Shown one piece after another: positions 1 through 10,147 of a DNA stretch of 64,000 bases. Both the position numbers and the translations under genes were made by a program. The notes beneath the pieces were generated by a model. It had not been told where the DNA came from. It saw only the letters and a list, made by a program, of their open reading frames with translations, and searched no databases. Origin of the DNA: Panulirus ornatus (lineage: Eukaryota; Arthropoda; Malacostraca; Decapoda; Palinuridae); NCBI RefSeq assembly GCF_036320965.1, contig NC_092269.1, positions 27,992,843-28,056,842 on the forward strand, in the 5' to 3' direction. The stretch's first letter is position 1, and each line of letters opens with the position of its first letter.

Positions 1-430
1 GATAGTGCGAGACTATGCGTACACGGGAAGTGATAGTGTGAGACTATGCGTATACTGAAAGTGATAGTGCGAGACTATGCGTACACGGGAAGTGATAGTG
101 CGAGACTTTGCGTACACGGGAAGTGATAGTGTGAGACTATGCGTACACGGGAAGTGATAGTGTGAGACTATGCGTACACGGGAAGTTATAGTGCGAGACT
201 ATGCGTATACGGGAAGTTGAGACTATGCGTACACGGGAAGTGATAGTGTGAGACTATGCGTACACGGGAAGTGATAGTGTGAGACTATGCGTACACGGGA
301 AGTGATAGTGCGAGACTATGCGTACACGGGAAGTGATAGTGCGAGACTATGCATACACGGGAAGTAACAGTGTGAGACTATGCGTACACGGGAAGTGACA
401 GTGTGAGACTATGCGTACACGAGAAGTGTC
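1..430. repeat. 31-bp minisatellite
   Basis: About 14 head-to-tail units of roughly 31 bp, each carrying GAGACTATGCGTACACGGGA with few differences. One unit near 215-240 is shortened. The array runs off the left edge of the window, so its full length is unknown. No coding potential is seen. Confidence 0.95.
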
Positions 431-1080
431 AGTGTGACCACATGTCTACACAAGAAGGTGATAGGGGTGAATACGAACACGAAAGGTAACCACATGGATC
501 TGGAACATGATAGGATGGTGACCACAGGTACACGGAAAGTGACACTTGAGAACTTGTAGGATGCCATGAAAATGAAAGTGACCTCTTCAAGGATGCCCGG
601 ATAGTGACAGTGAACAATTGTGCGATGAAAGTGAAAATTACTACTTTGACGTGGAAGGTGAAAATGTTTATTTGTGAGCTACAGGGAAAATGACAGTACC
701 CATCTTTAAACAGGTGAAAGTGACTACTTTTGGCCTACAGAGAAGGTGACGGTAACAGCCTGTAGGCTACAAGGAGATGAAAGAGACCACTTAGAGGCTA
801 GTTGGGAGTGAAAGTGACCAAATGTGTACGAGAAGCAAAAGCAGTCATATGCACATGGAAGGTGAAAGTGACACTTTATAAAAGGAGAGTAACAGTGACC
901 ACATGTTCAAGTAACGAAAACCTCCCTTTTGCGCTGAGTGTGCACGTGTCCACTGGACGTAACAAGAACCACTCGGGCACACGGGAAGTGAAAGTGAGAT
1001 GGAGGGACAAGATCGAGTGTATACCTGGCGGGGTCACAGGTCATGACCCACAAGGCAGCGTACAGAATGATAACCTTTAA
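431..1080. repeat. Degenerate flank of the 31-bp minisatellite
   Basis: Recognisable half-units such as GGGAAAATGACAGT, GAGAAGGTGACGGTAAC and ACACGGGAAGTGAAAGTGA recur at irregular spacing. They look like old, diverged copies of the array to the left. The 92-codon open frame at 802-1080 lies inside this decayed repeat and shows no protein signature, so it is not called a gene. Confidence 0.6.
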
Positions 1081-1141
1081 TTGGTCAAACATAACGAGGG
1101 GTCGTGGATAATATATATATATTTTTTTATCTGTTTTATTA

Positions 1142-1176
1142 TACTTTGTCGCTGTCTCCCGCGTTAGCGAGGTAGC

Positions 1177-1177
<1 letters not shown>
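1142..1177 (-). mobile_element. RTE-like LINE 3'-end remnant
   Basis: About 36 bp match the extreme 3' end of the RTE-like elements elsewhere in the window (reverse orientation, ACTTTGTCGCTGTCTCCCGC then GTTAGCGAGGTAGCG). It is followed directly by (TA)n. It is either a very short 5'-truncated insertion or the end of a SINE-like relative, because both families share this terminus. Confidence 0.75.
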
Positions 1178-1251
<74 letters not shown>

Positions 1252-1258
1252 TATATAT

Positions 1259-1341
<83 letters not shown>
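1178..1341. repeat. (TA)n-(GA)n compound microsatellite
   Basis: About 85 bp of nearly pure TA, then about 78 bp of pure GA. The TA tract abuts an RTE 3'-end remnant, the arrangement seen at most element ends in this window. Confidence 0.97.
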
Positions 1342-1345
<4 letters not shown>

Positions 1346-2249
1346 CTTCAATCGACTGACAATACAGTATTCCTTTGTGAGGTTCAGTTCTTATAATACC
1401 CCAGTTTTCTTATCATATCCCGAACCTTCTCTTGACGACAACACTCCCAAGATGATTCCCATCCAGTCAGCATACTCCCAGAGAACCTCCAAGAAACCCT
1501 ATCCAATCACCACACCTCAAAATAAAAAAAAAAATCCAACAATCTCCTCCACAAATTCTTCAACTGCCGAGACTCGTCCATTCCAGTCAACAATAAGAGA
1601 AAAGAAGTAATAGTCATAGGTTTACCTCCAGCCGCTGGGACCTGGAGGGAAGGGCTGTTGAAAGATTTCAACCCTTCCGTCCTTTCCTCTCCTCACTTAC
1701 CCGTCCCTCCCCCTCCAGCTGGTTATGCTCGGTGAGGGGCATCATCCTCGCTAAGTGGCCCCTAAAAATGGCACTCTGTTTACGCTCACTGGATAGCACT
1801 ACCGTATATGAGATTACATTTAGTCGGAGGCAACAACAGACACTCTATAAAGAAGCTTCATCAGGTCCTGGAAAGTTCAGATTATCTCCTTGGTATTTGC
1901 TTCAAATGATCTTAGAAGCGAGGCTGTTCTCCTTGTGGGACATGCCAGAGTTATCACATGAGACAGCCATGAACTTATACGTTGGCCTGAAATAGACTAG
2001 TGTTGTCAATAACAGTTCTGGGAAGCCCGTTGTGATTCTGCCGAGAAGCTGAAATAGAATTCAAGCTCATATAAGCCGTTCGTATACAGAGAATTATGGA
2101 ACAGGGGTTTGAGGAATTCGTCATAATCTAAAGAAAGTCCAAAGGAAGATTTACAGACTCTTCAAAAGGACTGCAATGTCTAAACAGTCTCAGGTAATAT
2201 AGCATGAACATTCATGAAATCTGGGAAACAGTGAGACTCAAAGTGGCTT
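1342..2249. other. Unique sequence without a recognisable gene
   Basis: Mixed-composition sequence of about 900 bp. Two open frames of 77 and 87 codons (1377-1610 and 1732-1995, plus strand) show no domain, signal peptide or conserved motif, and their starts have no special context. I see no exon-like segment with convincing splice sites. Confidence 0.5.
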
Positions 2250-3179
2250 GAATTCACTGAGAGATTATGAGATTCCAGAAGACTATAATATTCCAGGATA
2301 ATATGCACAGAGAGGCAATAAGAATCCATGAAGTTGCACGGCTCAGAAAGAGAAGAGATTCTTGGAAATTAAGACATTCTAGGAAGCTGTTTAACTCCTG
2401 GAAGCTGGAAGATCTTCGGAAGTTATGTGGCTCCAGGGAACTATGTTCCTGGAGCATATAATAATCCAGAAAGCTACAAGACTTGACCAAAATATGAGAC
2501 GCTGGAAAAATGTAGAATTCCAAGAAGCTGTAATGACACTGGAAGCTGTACCTATCTAAAGTTCTGGAGGCTTTAATTTTCCAAAAAGCAAAGAGACTTC
2601 TCCACTCTTATCTAAGACTCCTGTTAGTTGGGAATTACCTGAAAACTATAACTCTGGAGCGCCATAAAGCTCCAGGAAACTATATAACACCGGTCTTTGG
2701 AGAACTTTGAAACTCAATAAAGCTCTGAGACTCATGAAACAGAGACTCCAGGAAGTTTTAGAACTCCGAGAAGCATAAAAGAAATTATGTAGATTCAAGG
2801 ATTCCTCAAGTTTCCAAGAAACAGAAATAAGAACCACAAAGAAAAGTTTGACCCCGAGGGCCATATAGTGCGTGAGTGTACATGGTCTTCGAATTGTCTT
2901 TAACACATAAAAAAGGTGTTAAAGATTGTTGGTTGGAGGTTGAAACTTGACAGATCTAGTGAACTTCGGCTATTGACAGGCCCAGAGCCCAAATAACCAA
3001 CCAGCCAAGAGTCTTTAGGAAACTACGAGTTGATAAGATTCCTGGAAGCTACAACACTCTGGGAAGCCATGAAATCATACAAAGCTATAATGCTCCAGCA
3101 GGATGCTGCGCAACTCCTTGAAACTGTGAGAATCTGAGAGGTGAAATCCAGGAAACTCTGGAGACGCATAAGAAGCTAG
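2250..3179. repeat. Degenerate left flank of the 36-bp minisatellite
   Basis: Short phrases such as CTCCAGGAAACTAT, CTGGAAGCT and GAAGCATAAAA recur every 30-40 bp with heavy divergence. They resemble the core unit of the adjacent clean array (CTGGAAGCCATGAGACGCTG), so this looks like an older, mutated part of the same repeat. No gene is seen. Confidence 0.55.
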
Positions 3180-3735
3180 AAGAGCTCCTGGAAGCCATGA
3201 GACGCCGGGAAGCTACAAGACTCCTGGAAACCATGAGGTGCTGGGAAGCTACAAGACTTGTGGAAGCCATGAGACGCTGGGAGGCTACAAGACTCCTGGA
3301 AGTCATGAGACGCTGGGTAGCTACAAGACTCCTGGAAGTCATGAGACGCTGGGAACAACAAGACTCCTGGAAGCTATGAGACGCTGGGTAGCTACAAGAC
3401 TCCTGGAAACCATGAGACGCTGGGTAGCTACAAGACTCCTGGAAGCCATGAGACGCTGGGTAGCTACAAGACTCCTGGAAGCCATGAGACACTGGGTAGC
3501 TACAAGACTCCTGGAAGCCATGAGACACTGGGTAACTACAAGACTCCTGGAAGCCATGAGACACTGGGTAGCTACAAGACTCCTGGAAGCCATGAGACAC
3601 TGGGTAACTACAAGACTCCTGGAAGCCATGAGACACTGGGTAGCTACAAGACTCCTGGAAGTCATGAGACACTGGGTAACTACAAGACTCCTGGAAGTCA
3701 TGAGACGCTGGGAAGCTACAAGACTCTTGGAATCT
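3180..3735. repeat. 36-bp minisatellite
   Basis: About 15 tandem units of 36 bp containing GCTACAAGACTCCTGGAAGC and GAGACGCTGGGTA. The period is a multiple of three and no unit carries a stop, so frames stay open on both strands (up to 226 codons on the minus strand with a 12-residue repeat). I read these as by-products. A repetitive secreted protein cannot be excluded, but there is no leader peptide and no splice context. Confidence 0.93.
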
Positions 3736-4596
3736 GCGACATTCCAGGAAACAGAGAGACTCCAACCAGCTTTGTTACACTGAGAGGTTAAGATCCCAAA
3801 GAAACTATGTAGTCATGAATTCCCTTGAGAGTGTTTAGCGATGTTAAAGATGGCCTGGACCAAAGGTAGGAAAACAAAAGTGGCCTTCGGCTGGCCATCG
3901 GCCGGCCCGCGATGAGCCGGTAAGAATTCCGAGTGAAACAACGACAACAAAAACAACAAGTGAGGTGCCATGGCGATCTTTCAGTTGACCGAGAAGGACC
4001 ATCAAGCATATAAAGAACACCGAGCTAAGTAGGGTGAGGCAGGCTGTTCTGGAATTGACATATAGACACAGTGTCACCTCGCTCTGTTTCAGCACCAGCT
4101 TCGAGTCTATCTATTGTCGTCCATCCTAATGCAAATCAAATCAGCTCGCCCTACTGACGAAGCTGAAGAGCCAAAGGAATGTAAATACTGTGGTGAAGGT
4201 GGAGGTGGCACCACGGCCAACCCACGCAGGAAGAGTATAAGAGAGCAAGGAATGTGTATAGCAAGCTTAAGAAAGCAAGAACAAACACAGACACGTGTAT
4301 ACATGATGTATATACTTGTATACATTAATCATAAAACAGTCTTAATACAAAAGGCATTCAATGGCATAAAAATAAACATCTGAGAGGTTGGGACGGTTAT
4401 GCCTACAATTCCAAAACAAACGCATGTCTTTTGTTTAGACGCCAAAACGTCCCGCCGAGTGAGGTATTTCCTGTTGGCTCCCAGATTGCAATAACTGCCC
4501 ACCATCCCTGGCCTGGACATTTCCTCTCGTCTCAAGGTGGCTGTGGATGGCTGCTGGCACACTTGGTGGAAGAGTTAACAGCAGGACGGGAATACG

Positions 4597-4600
<4 letters not shown>
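3736..4600. other. Unique sequence, no gene seen
   Basis: Mixed-composition DNA between the 36-bp array and a (GA)n tract. Short open frames on both strands have no recognisable motif. A CG-rich patch (GGCTGGCCATCGGCCGGCCC, 3890-3909) contains nested palindromes but no clear regulatory grammar. Confidence 0.5.

Positions 4601-4686
<86 letters not shown>
4601..4686. repeat. (GA)n microsatellite
   Basis: 86 bp of uninterrupted GA dinucleotides, one of about a dozen long pure GA/CT tracts in the window. Confidence 0.98.
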
Positions 4687-4689
<3 letters not shown>

Positions 4690-4737
4690 GTTAGTTTGCC
4701 AACAGCCTTTGCAGTATGGAGACAAGCTTTAAGATGG

Positions 4738-5100
4738 TGAGGGAGGGAGGTGGGAAGGGCTGAGGTAATCTGGGCCAGGGAGAAATCAGGGCTGGGAAGG
4801 GGTTTGTGGTGGGGAGAGACTTTCAGGGCTGGGGAGGAGTCAGGCCTATGGGAGACTCAGGCCTGGAGAGTGATGAGGGCTATGAAGGGTTTAGAGAATT
4901 CAAGACATAGAACCACCGAAGGGAGGGTATGGCTCTGGGGAGTTACAGGATGGGGAAGGATTTTGGTCTGTGGAGGAATCACTTTTAGAGGGCTGCCATG
5001 GAGCTGGGGAGGAATCAGAGATGCCGAGAGCCTGGGGCTGGGGAGGACTCGGGACTGGGGAGAAATGAAATCGGGGGAGTCTCAAGGCTGGGGAGAAGAC
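4738..5100. repeat. Degenerate GGGGAG-rich repeat
   Basis: Purine-rich sequence in which CTGGGGAGGA, GGGCTGGG and AATCAGG recur at irregular 25-50 bp spacing. It looks like an eroded minisatellite. A 165-codon plus-strand frame (4750-5247) runs through it and has no domain features. The many G-runs could form G-quadruplexes. Confidence 0.5.
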
Positions 5101-5369
5101 AGGTGGGCTAAAGCCGCTTGCTTTGGCAAAGCTCAGTCGAGCGTGTATAGTGAACGGGCGTCTCAGACGACGAGTGTGCTGATCATGATGTGGTGGAGGC
5201 CAGCCTTGCGTGTCTGTGTAGTGATGATATCGTACGATTATTCATGATTATATAGATAATTTCGTCTCTGTCAAGACTATGATTATATTATCACTGAAGC
5301 CATAAATCTGTTCTGTGTCTGCCATCAACAACAACTGCAGTGCTGTTAAATTCAGCATCCACCTTTAAC

Positions 5370-5790
5370 ACTCGTCATGTTAAATGTAATGACCCAGGCA
5401 ATAGCTAACACTAGAAACGGCGCCATAATTAAAACAAAATGCCATACGGCCGAAGACTCGACGCCCGTCTCCGGACTCGACTGGAAAAAGTCTCCCGCTT
5501 GCGAAAACAGCGTCCACTCGACCCCCTGGGAAATATGTCACAGCCCCCCCCCCCACCACTCCCCTCCCCCACGGCTTCTTAAGCGTCAAAACAAAGTCAT
5601 CTGGAGGCCGGCCGGGATTAAATACTCCGGGGCTTTAGAGCCGAAAATCGCCCCTGTTGAGCCGAGACTTCACCCCCGACGCGCTGCGAAGGCAGGGGAA
5701 AGCCATCTGGCAACAACTGAGGAGGAAGAAAATATCATATATAGGACAAACTCGACTTGTGACGTCAGCATGGCGCTAGGGTTGAAATCG
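5370..5790 (+). promoter_or_regulatory. CpG-containing unique segment with TATA-like and CRE sites (tentative)
   Basis: This stretch is richer in CpG than its neighbours. It ends with a TATA-like ATATATAGG at 5736-5744 and a perfect CRE palindrome TGACGTCA at 5760-5767, 2 bp upstream of an ATG at 5770. A 175-codon frame (5377-5904) crosses it without any recognisable domain. The promoter reading is a guess from motif layout only; no downstream coding exon is seen before the (TA)n at 5912. Confidence 0.22.
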
Positions 5791-5911
5791 TGTAAACTGG
5801 AAAAACTCAAGGCGCTCATTTTATATTATCTATTTATCAATTTCATCTTTTTATTCATCTATGTATTTTTGGGAGTATTGACTTCGACAGCTTCTTGCAA
5901 CTGATGAATTG

Positions 5912-5917
5912 AATATA

Positions 5918-6002
<85 letters not shown>
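5912..6002. repeat. (TA)n microsatellite
   Basis: About 90 bp of nearly pure TA, adjoining the 3' end of the minus-strand PLE copy. Confidence 0.97.
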
Positions 6003-6005
<3 letters not shown>

Positions 6006-6369
6006 CTCACAAGGCGACACAATCAGATGAAGAATGCATCTTACTCTAACCTGCAAGAGGTCACAGTGGTGTAAGTGATCTATGCATAAAACCACAGGAA
6101 AATGAAACACGATAAGTTCCCAAGTGCACTTTTGTGTAATGATCACATCGTCCGGGAAGATACAAGAATGAGATAGAAGACGTGGAACACTCAGTTGATA
6201 TACAAGGAGGAGACGTAGCTAAGACCTCATTGGTAAACGCGTTACCGGATGGTGGTGTTTGGGTTGGTGGTGTTCGAGTCTGGCATCATGCCTGTCATGA
6301 AATTTTTTTGTGGACAAGAAAGGGAATTGTATATAAATTTTTCCTTACGACAAAGCTATCCAGTTTGTA

Positions 6370-6660
6370 GAACCTTTCACTAATATTAATGTCTGAATTT
6401 TTTTTGTATTTGATAATAGAAAATTTAATGATATTTCTCGTGGTAAAGGAGTTAATGTTAATAAATGAATTGGCGTTACCCCAGTTCATACAATGGTCAT
6501 AATTTTTAACACGATTAAACAAAGCATTTGATCATTGTCCTGTTCTTATACTATATTCATGTTGCTTAACTCTACCATAAAGATCCTTACCAGTCTACCC
6601 AACATAAAACATATTGCAATTTTTACAAGGTATTCTGTAAACACAACCCGCAGAATTTTC
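6370..6660 (-). pseudogene. PLE GIY-YIG endonuclease fragment
   Basis: The CVYRIPCKNC...FYVG stretch has the paired cysteines and the YVG of the PLE-type GIY-YIG nuclease. The codon after YVG is TAG (6595-6597 on the plus strand), where the family usually has glutamine in YVGQT. The frame then reads on through TGKDL, NRVKNYDHCMNW and TTRNII, with a further TGA. This domain nicks target DNA in active PLEs; here it is inactivated by stops. Confidence 0.82.
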
Positions 6661-6763
6661 TGGTGAGTTTTTCATTAAGATATTCTTTATAGTATTGTTA
6701 TTGCTGAAGGTTACATTTACAATAAAGAATATAAGCAACCTGGGAAGTAATGTAAAATTATCA

Positions 6764-7330
6764 CTAAAAGGGAAAACTGGTTTTAACTCTACAAAATGAG
6801 TTCTTTGCCATCTTAAGAAATTCATCAATGAAAGGTCTAGAATACTTTAACTTGGATCCAATGTAACATATCTTCTCAAACTCATCATCAATAAATTCCG
6901 GACTGGATATACGTAATGCCCTAAGGAACATCGACTGGAATGATGATAATTTAACTCTGTCATGTTGAGCTGAGTACTGATGAATATATGAACAAACATT
7001 GGTAGGTTTTCTGTATATGCTAAACTTAAACATGCCAATGGATCATGCAATCGAAAAATGGTAACATACCATTATTTTCCCCAGTAAATTGATGGAAGGT
7101 ACTACATTGCTAAGGGAGAAATGTTTGTCAATTTTCGTTTGTTGGCCAAATACAAAGAACATCATCTACATACCTAAACCAAATTAATTGCCTTAAAGGG
7201 TAAGATATCCCTCAGTAATTGTTTCAACGAATTCCATGTGAAGATTATGCAATGCTAGTGAAAAAAAAAGGTTCCCTATCGCTAAACCAAATTTCTGAGC
7301 ATAATATTCTCCATTGATTGAAACACAATA
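6764..7330 (-). pseudogene. PLE reverse transcriptase fragment
   Basis: Pieces in different frames spell a PLE RT core: a palm segment with FLELIILCFNQ near 7300-7345, the YVDD active site at 7161-7172, and a downstream open piece (7033-6764) with FSIYRKPTNV and HDRVKLSSFQSMFLRALRIS. At least two frame changes separate them, so no functional polymerase can be made. In intact relatives the enzyme copies element RNA at the target site. Confidence 0.82.
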
Positions 7331-7385
7331 TTATCAATTCAAGAAACACAGAATTTGAAACAGGTAAATTAATATCATCCAAGAT

Positions 7386-7825
7386 ATGAAGGTGTGGGGA
7401 GGGGAGATGGGAGACAGAACGTGAGGGGAGTTGGGTAGGAGACAGAAGACGTGCGAGGAGGAAAGATGGAAAACGGAGGATGTGGGGGGAGGGGAGATGG
7501 GAAATAGAAAATGTATCGTGGGAGGAGATGAGACAGAGAACGTGCCAGGAGGGAAGATGGGAAACAAAGAACGCTTGGGGAGGGGAGTTATAAGATGAAG
7601 AACGTGTAGGGAGGGGAGATAAGAGACAAAGAACGTAGGGGAGGGGAGATGATAGACAAAGAACTGGGGAGGGGAGATAAGAGTAAGAAAGTAGGGGAGG
7701 GGAGATGATAGACAAAAAGACTAGGGAGGGGAGATAAGAGACAAAGAAAGTGTGGGAGGGGAGATGATAGATAAAGAACGTAGGGGAGGGGAGATGGGAT
7801 GGTATTCAGGGTATACACATATAAT
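7386..7825. repeat. 25-bp minisatellite (purine-rich)
   Basis: About 16 variable units of 24-30 bp with GGGGAGATGGGAGACA or GGGGAGATAAGAGACAAAGA followed by ACGT. The strong strand asymmetry (GA-rich on plus) gives spurious serine/proline-rich frames on the minus strand. It truncates the 5' side of the PLE. Confidence 0.85.
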
Positions 7826-7890
7826 CATATAGATAGATAAATAGATGGATGGATGGATAGATAGATAAGGTAGATAGATGGATAGATAGG
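7826..7890. repeat. (GATA)/(GGAT)n microsatellite
   Basis: Interrupted tetranucleotide tract of ATAGATAGATGGATGG type, about 65 bp. Confidence 0.85.
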
Positions 7891-8400
7891 AAAATTTATG
7901 GATGGATAGATATGCAAATGAATTTTCACACAACTGCCGACGAAATTTACGACTAAAATGGTTTTTCCCTTCCAGACAACAATCCTGAGGTACGTTCTCT
8001 TATCATATTTCCCACAGCCGTAAATTCTTAATGGAACGTCTTCTTCCGGGTAAAATCCAATTTGTTATAGTGAGATATTTTTTTTTTCAGTAGAGTAGGA
8101 TTTCTTTTAGCTTTAAGTGATATACTGTTCTTCTATTCTAACTCTACTAAGGTATATTAATCCCACGGGTTTGCCTTCAAATACAGGAAAAAAAATCATT
8201 CGTGGATAGAAATTAGAAACATTGAAAAAAGTCAAATGGTATTCAAAATTCAATGACCGTAAAACATAAGCTAAAAATAAAGAAAACGAACCGATAGACG
8301 ATTGTTATTAAGACTGATAATTGATAAAAGTTCATTTAGTCTCAATTTGCCGGCTCTTTGACTCTCATACAACGTATCCACATTACAAGCCTCGAGAACT
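7891..8400. other. AT-rich unique sequence, no gene seen
   Basis: About 500 bp of AT-rich DNA with many stops in all frames. No exon-like or repeat signature was recognised. Confidence 0.5.
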
Positions 8401-8407
8401 CTTGGCG

Positions 8408-8598
8408 AGGTCATCTTGTGACCTGCTACTGCTGACCTGATGATATAAACGGTTCAGGTCAGGCCTCTGGCACAGGTAAGACCTTGATGAGGTCAGGTCC
8501 CTATCCCAGGTCAGGTACCTGGTACCTTCGATTACGTGTCCTTGTAGTGACCAGTGCCGGACCTGCCCCTACCATCAACATTACAGGTCATCAGGTCA
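8408..8598. promoter_or_regulatory. Cluster of AGGTCA/TGACCT half-sites
   Basis: Eight perfect nuclear-receptor half-sites lie within 191 bp: AGGTCA at 8408, 8456, 8490, 8508, 8585 and 8593, and TGACCT at 8419 and 8433. Two pairs have receptor-like geometry: an inverted pair with a 5-bp spacer (8408-8424) and a direct pair with a 2-bp spacer (8585-8598). Chance would give about 0.1 in this length. It could be a receptor-responsive element, or an eroded GGTCAGGT-type repeat. No adjacent gene is visible. Confidence 0.35.
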
Positions 8599-8819
8599 TC
8601 CCGCTGTACCTCCAGGCGACATGACCCACCCCTCACCTCACCACTGCCAGTCACGTCATCAGGGAACGTATCAAGACTCACACAAGGAAGGTGAGGTGGC
8701 GAGGTGGTATGGGCGCCATTGTACCCTGGCCACAGACAAGACTTCCTATGTGATCACAGTGTTTCTCATTCTTAGTTTGGAGGATGAGATCTTAGAGCTG
8801 CCCCAGAGGGTCTTCCTTG

Positions 8820-9235
8820 TCACTGGTATAGATCACCGGGTCTTTGTCGTTGTACGTAGAGTCACTCGTCCAGATCACCGGGTCTTTGTCGTTGTACGTA
8901 GAGTCACTCGTCCAGATCACCGGGTCTTTGTCGTTGTACGTAGAGTCACTCGTCCAGATCACCGGGTCTTTGTCGTTGTACGTAGAGTCACTCGTCCAGA
9001 TCACCGGGTCTTTGTCGTTATACGGAGAGTCACTCGTATAGATCACCGGGTCTTTGTCGTTGTACGTAGAGTCACTCGTCCAGATCACCGGGTCTTTGTC
9101 GTTGTACGTAGAGTCACTCGTCCAGATCACCGGGTCTTTGTCGTTGTACGTAGAGTCACTCGTCCAGATCACCGGGTCTTTGTCGTTACACGGAGAGTCA
9201 CTCGTATAGATCACCGGGTCTTTGTCGTTATACAG
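8820..9235. repeat. 42-bp minisatellite
   Basis: About 10 units of 42 bp containing GATCACCGGGTCTTTGTCGT and GTAGAGTCACTCGT. Some units have ATA for the usual TCC before GATC. The period of 14 codons keeps frames open on both strands (247 codons plus, 152 minus). No leader or domain supports a protein. Confidence 0.95.
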
Positions 9236-9507
9236 TGGGACTTCCTTCATAAGCCGTTCACTTCCTGCTGTGTGAGGGTCGTTGGTTCTCCCTCACAGTA
9301 CGGGCACAGCCGCTGGTGTACGCAGATGTCTCTGCCTCTGAATATGGATCATTCGTTAGTGTGAGTCTATGGTTCTGTCTCTTAGTATGGGCGAGAGACA
9401 TGTTTGACTACCTGGTTCTCCCACTGAAGTCACAGAGAGACGACAGATTCTCCTGGTTCTCTCTGTGTGAAAGAACCGTAAGGGTGATGCCCTGTCTCAG
9501 TATGAGA

Positions 9508-9960
9508 GAGGCAACATAAATATAGTATAAGAATAGGACAAGAATCAAATGTCTTGTTTAATCACGTTAAAAACTATGACCACTGCATTGACTGGAGTAA
9601 TGCCATCTCAGTTATTAACTCTAACTCTAGTACCACGAGAAATATCATTGAATCTTATATTATTAAATACACAACGAATTATAACCTTAATATTATGAAA
9701 GTGTATACAAATTGGATAACTTTATTGTTGATAAGATTTGTAAACAATTCACCTTCTTGTCCACATCATCAGTTTGTGATACGCTCGTTGTCTGTCTTGG
9801 ACAATCACTTATTTACCAAATAGCGTCCTAGCTACGTCCCTTCGTTGCATATCAACTGACTTATATTTCTTGTATCTCCCCTGATGATGTGATTATAACA
9901 CGAAAATGCACTTGGGAATTTATCGCGTTTCATTTTCCCCGTGGACTCATAGGAATATAT
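9508..9960 (+). mobile_element. Penelope-like element 3' fragment
   Basis: The segment begins inside the GIY-YIG C-terminal region (reading KQHKYSIR, then NHVKNYDHCIDW and TTRNIIES, open at 9554-9823). It continues into the PLE 3' tail with CTTGTATCTCCCCTGATGAT at 9869-9888 and ends near GGACTCATAGGAATATAT. It matches the minus-strand PLE at 6.0-6.6 kb in protein and tail. A frameshift near 9695 breaks the last part of the frame. It is 5'-truncated and inactive. Confidence 0.85.
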
Positions 9961-10095
9961 ATTTTTTTTTCTTTTTTTTTTTTTCCAAAAGAAGGAACAG
10001 AGAATTGGGCCAGGTGAGGGTATTCCCTCAAAGGCCCAGTCCTCTGTTCTTAACGCTACCTCGCTAATGCGGGAAATGGCGAATAGTTTGAAAAA

Positions 10096-10104
<9 letters not shown>
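9961..10104 (+). mobile_element. SINE-like element, 5'-truncated (copy a)
   Basis: A T-rich start, then AAAAGAAGGAACAGAGAATT, GGCCCAGTCCTCTGTTCTTA and the terminus ACGCTACCTCGCTAATGCGG followed by GAAATGGCGAATAG and poly(A). Four other copies lie at 22.5, 23.7, 34.2 and 55.8 kb. The terminus resembles the RTE 3' end. No box A/B promoter is evident. Confidence 0.8.

Positions 10105-10145
<41 letters not shown>
10104..10145. repeat. (TA)n microsatellite
   Basis: About 42 bp of TA following the poly(A) of the SINE-like element and directly preceding RTE copy 1. Confidence 0.97.

Positions 10146-10147
<2 letters not shown>

Larger units (their letters stand above)
6003..7385 (-). mobile_element. 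Penelope-like element, degraded, 5'-truncated
   Basis: Reading the minus strand from about 7385 downward gives, in order, a reverse-transcriptase palm with the catalytic YVDD (codons at 7161-7172, within IWFRYVDDVL), a segment with FSIYRKPT and RALRISSPEFIDDEFE typical of PLE proteins, a GIY-YIG endonuclease region (CVYRIPCKNCNMFYVG near 6597-6645), and a noncoding 3' tail ending in (TA)n. RT followed by GIY-YIG is the diagnostic PLE domain order. Frameshifts and stops make it inactive. The 5' end is lost where a 25-bp minisatellite begins. The same tail occurs near 9.5, 34.7 and 55.4 kb. Confidence 0.88.
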
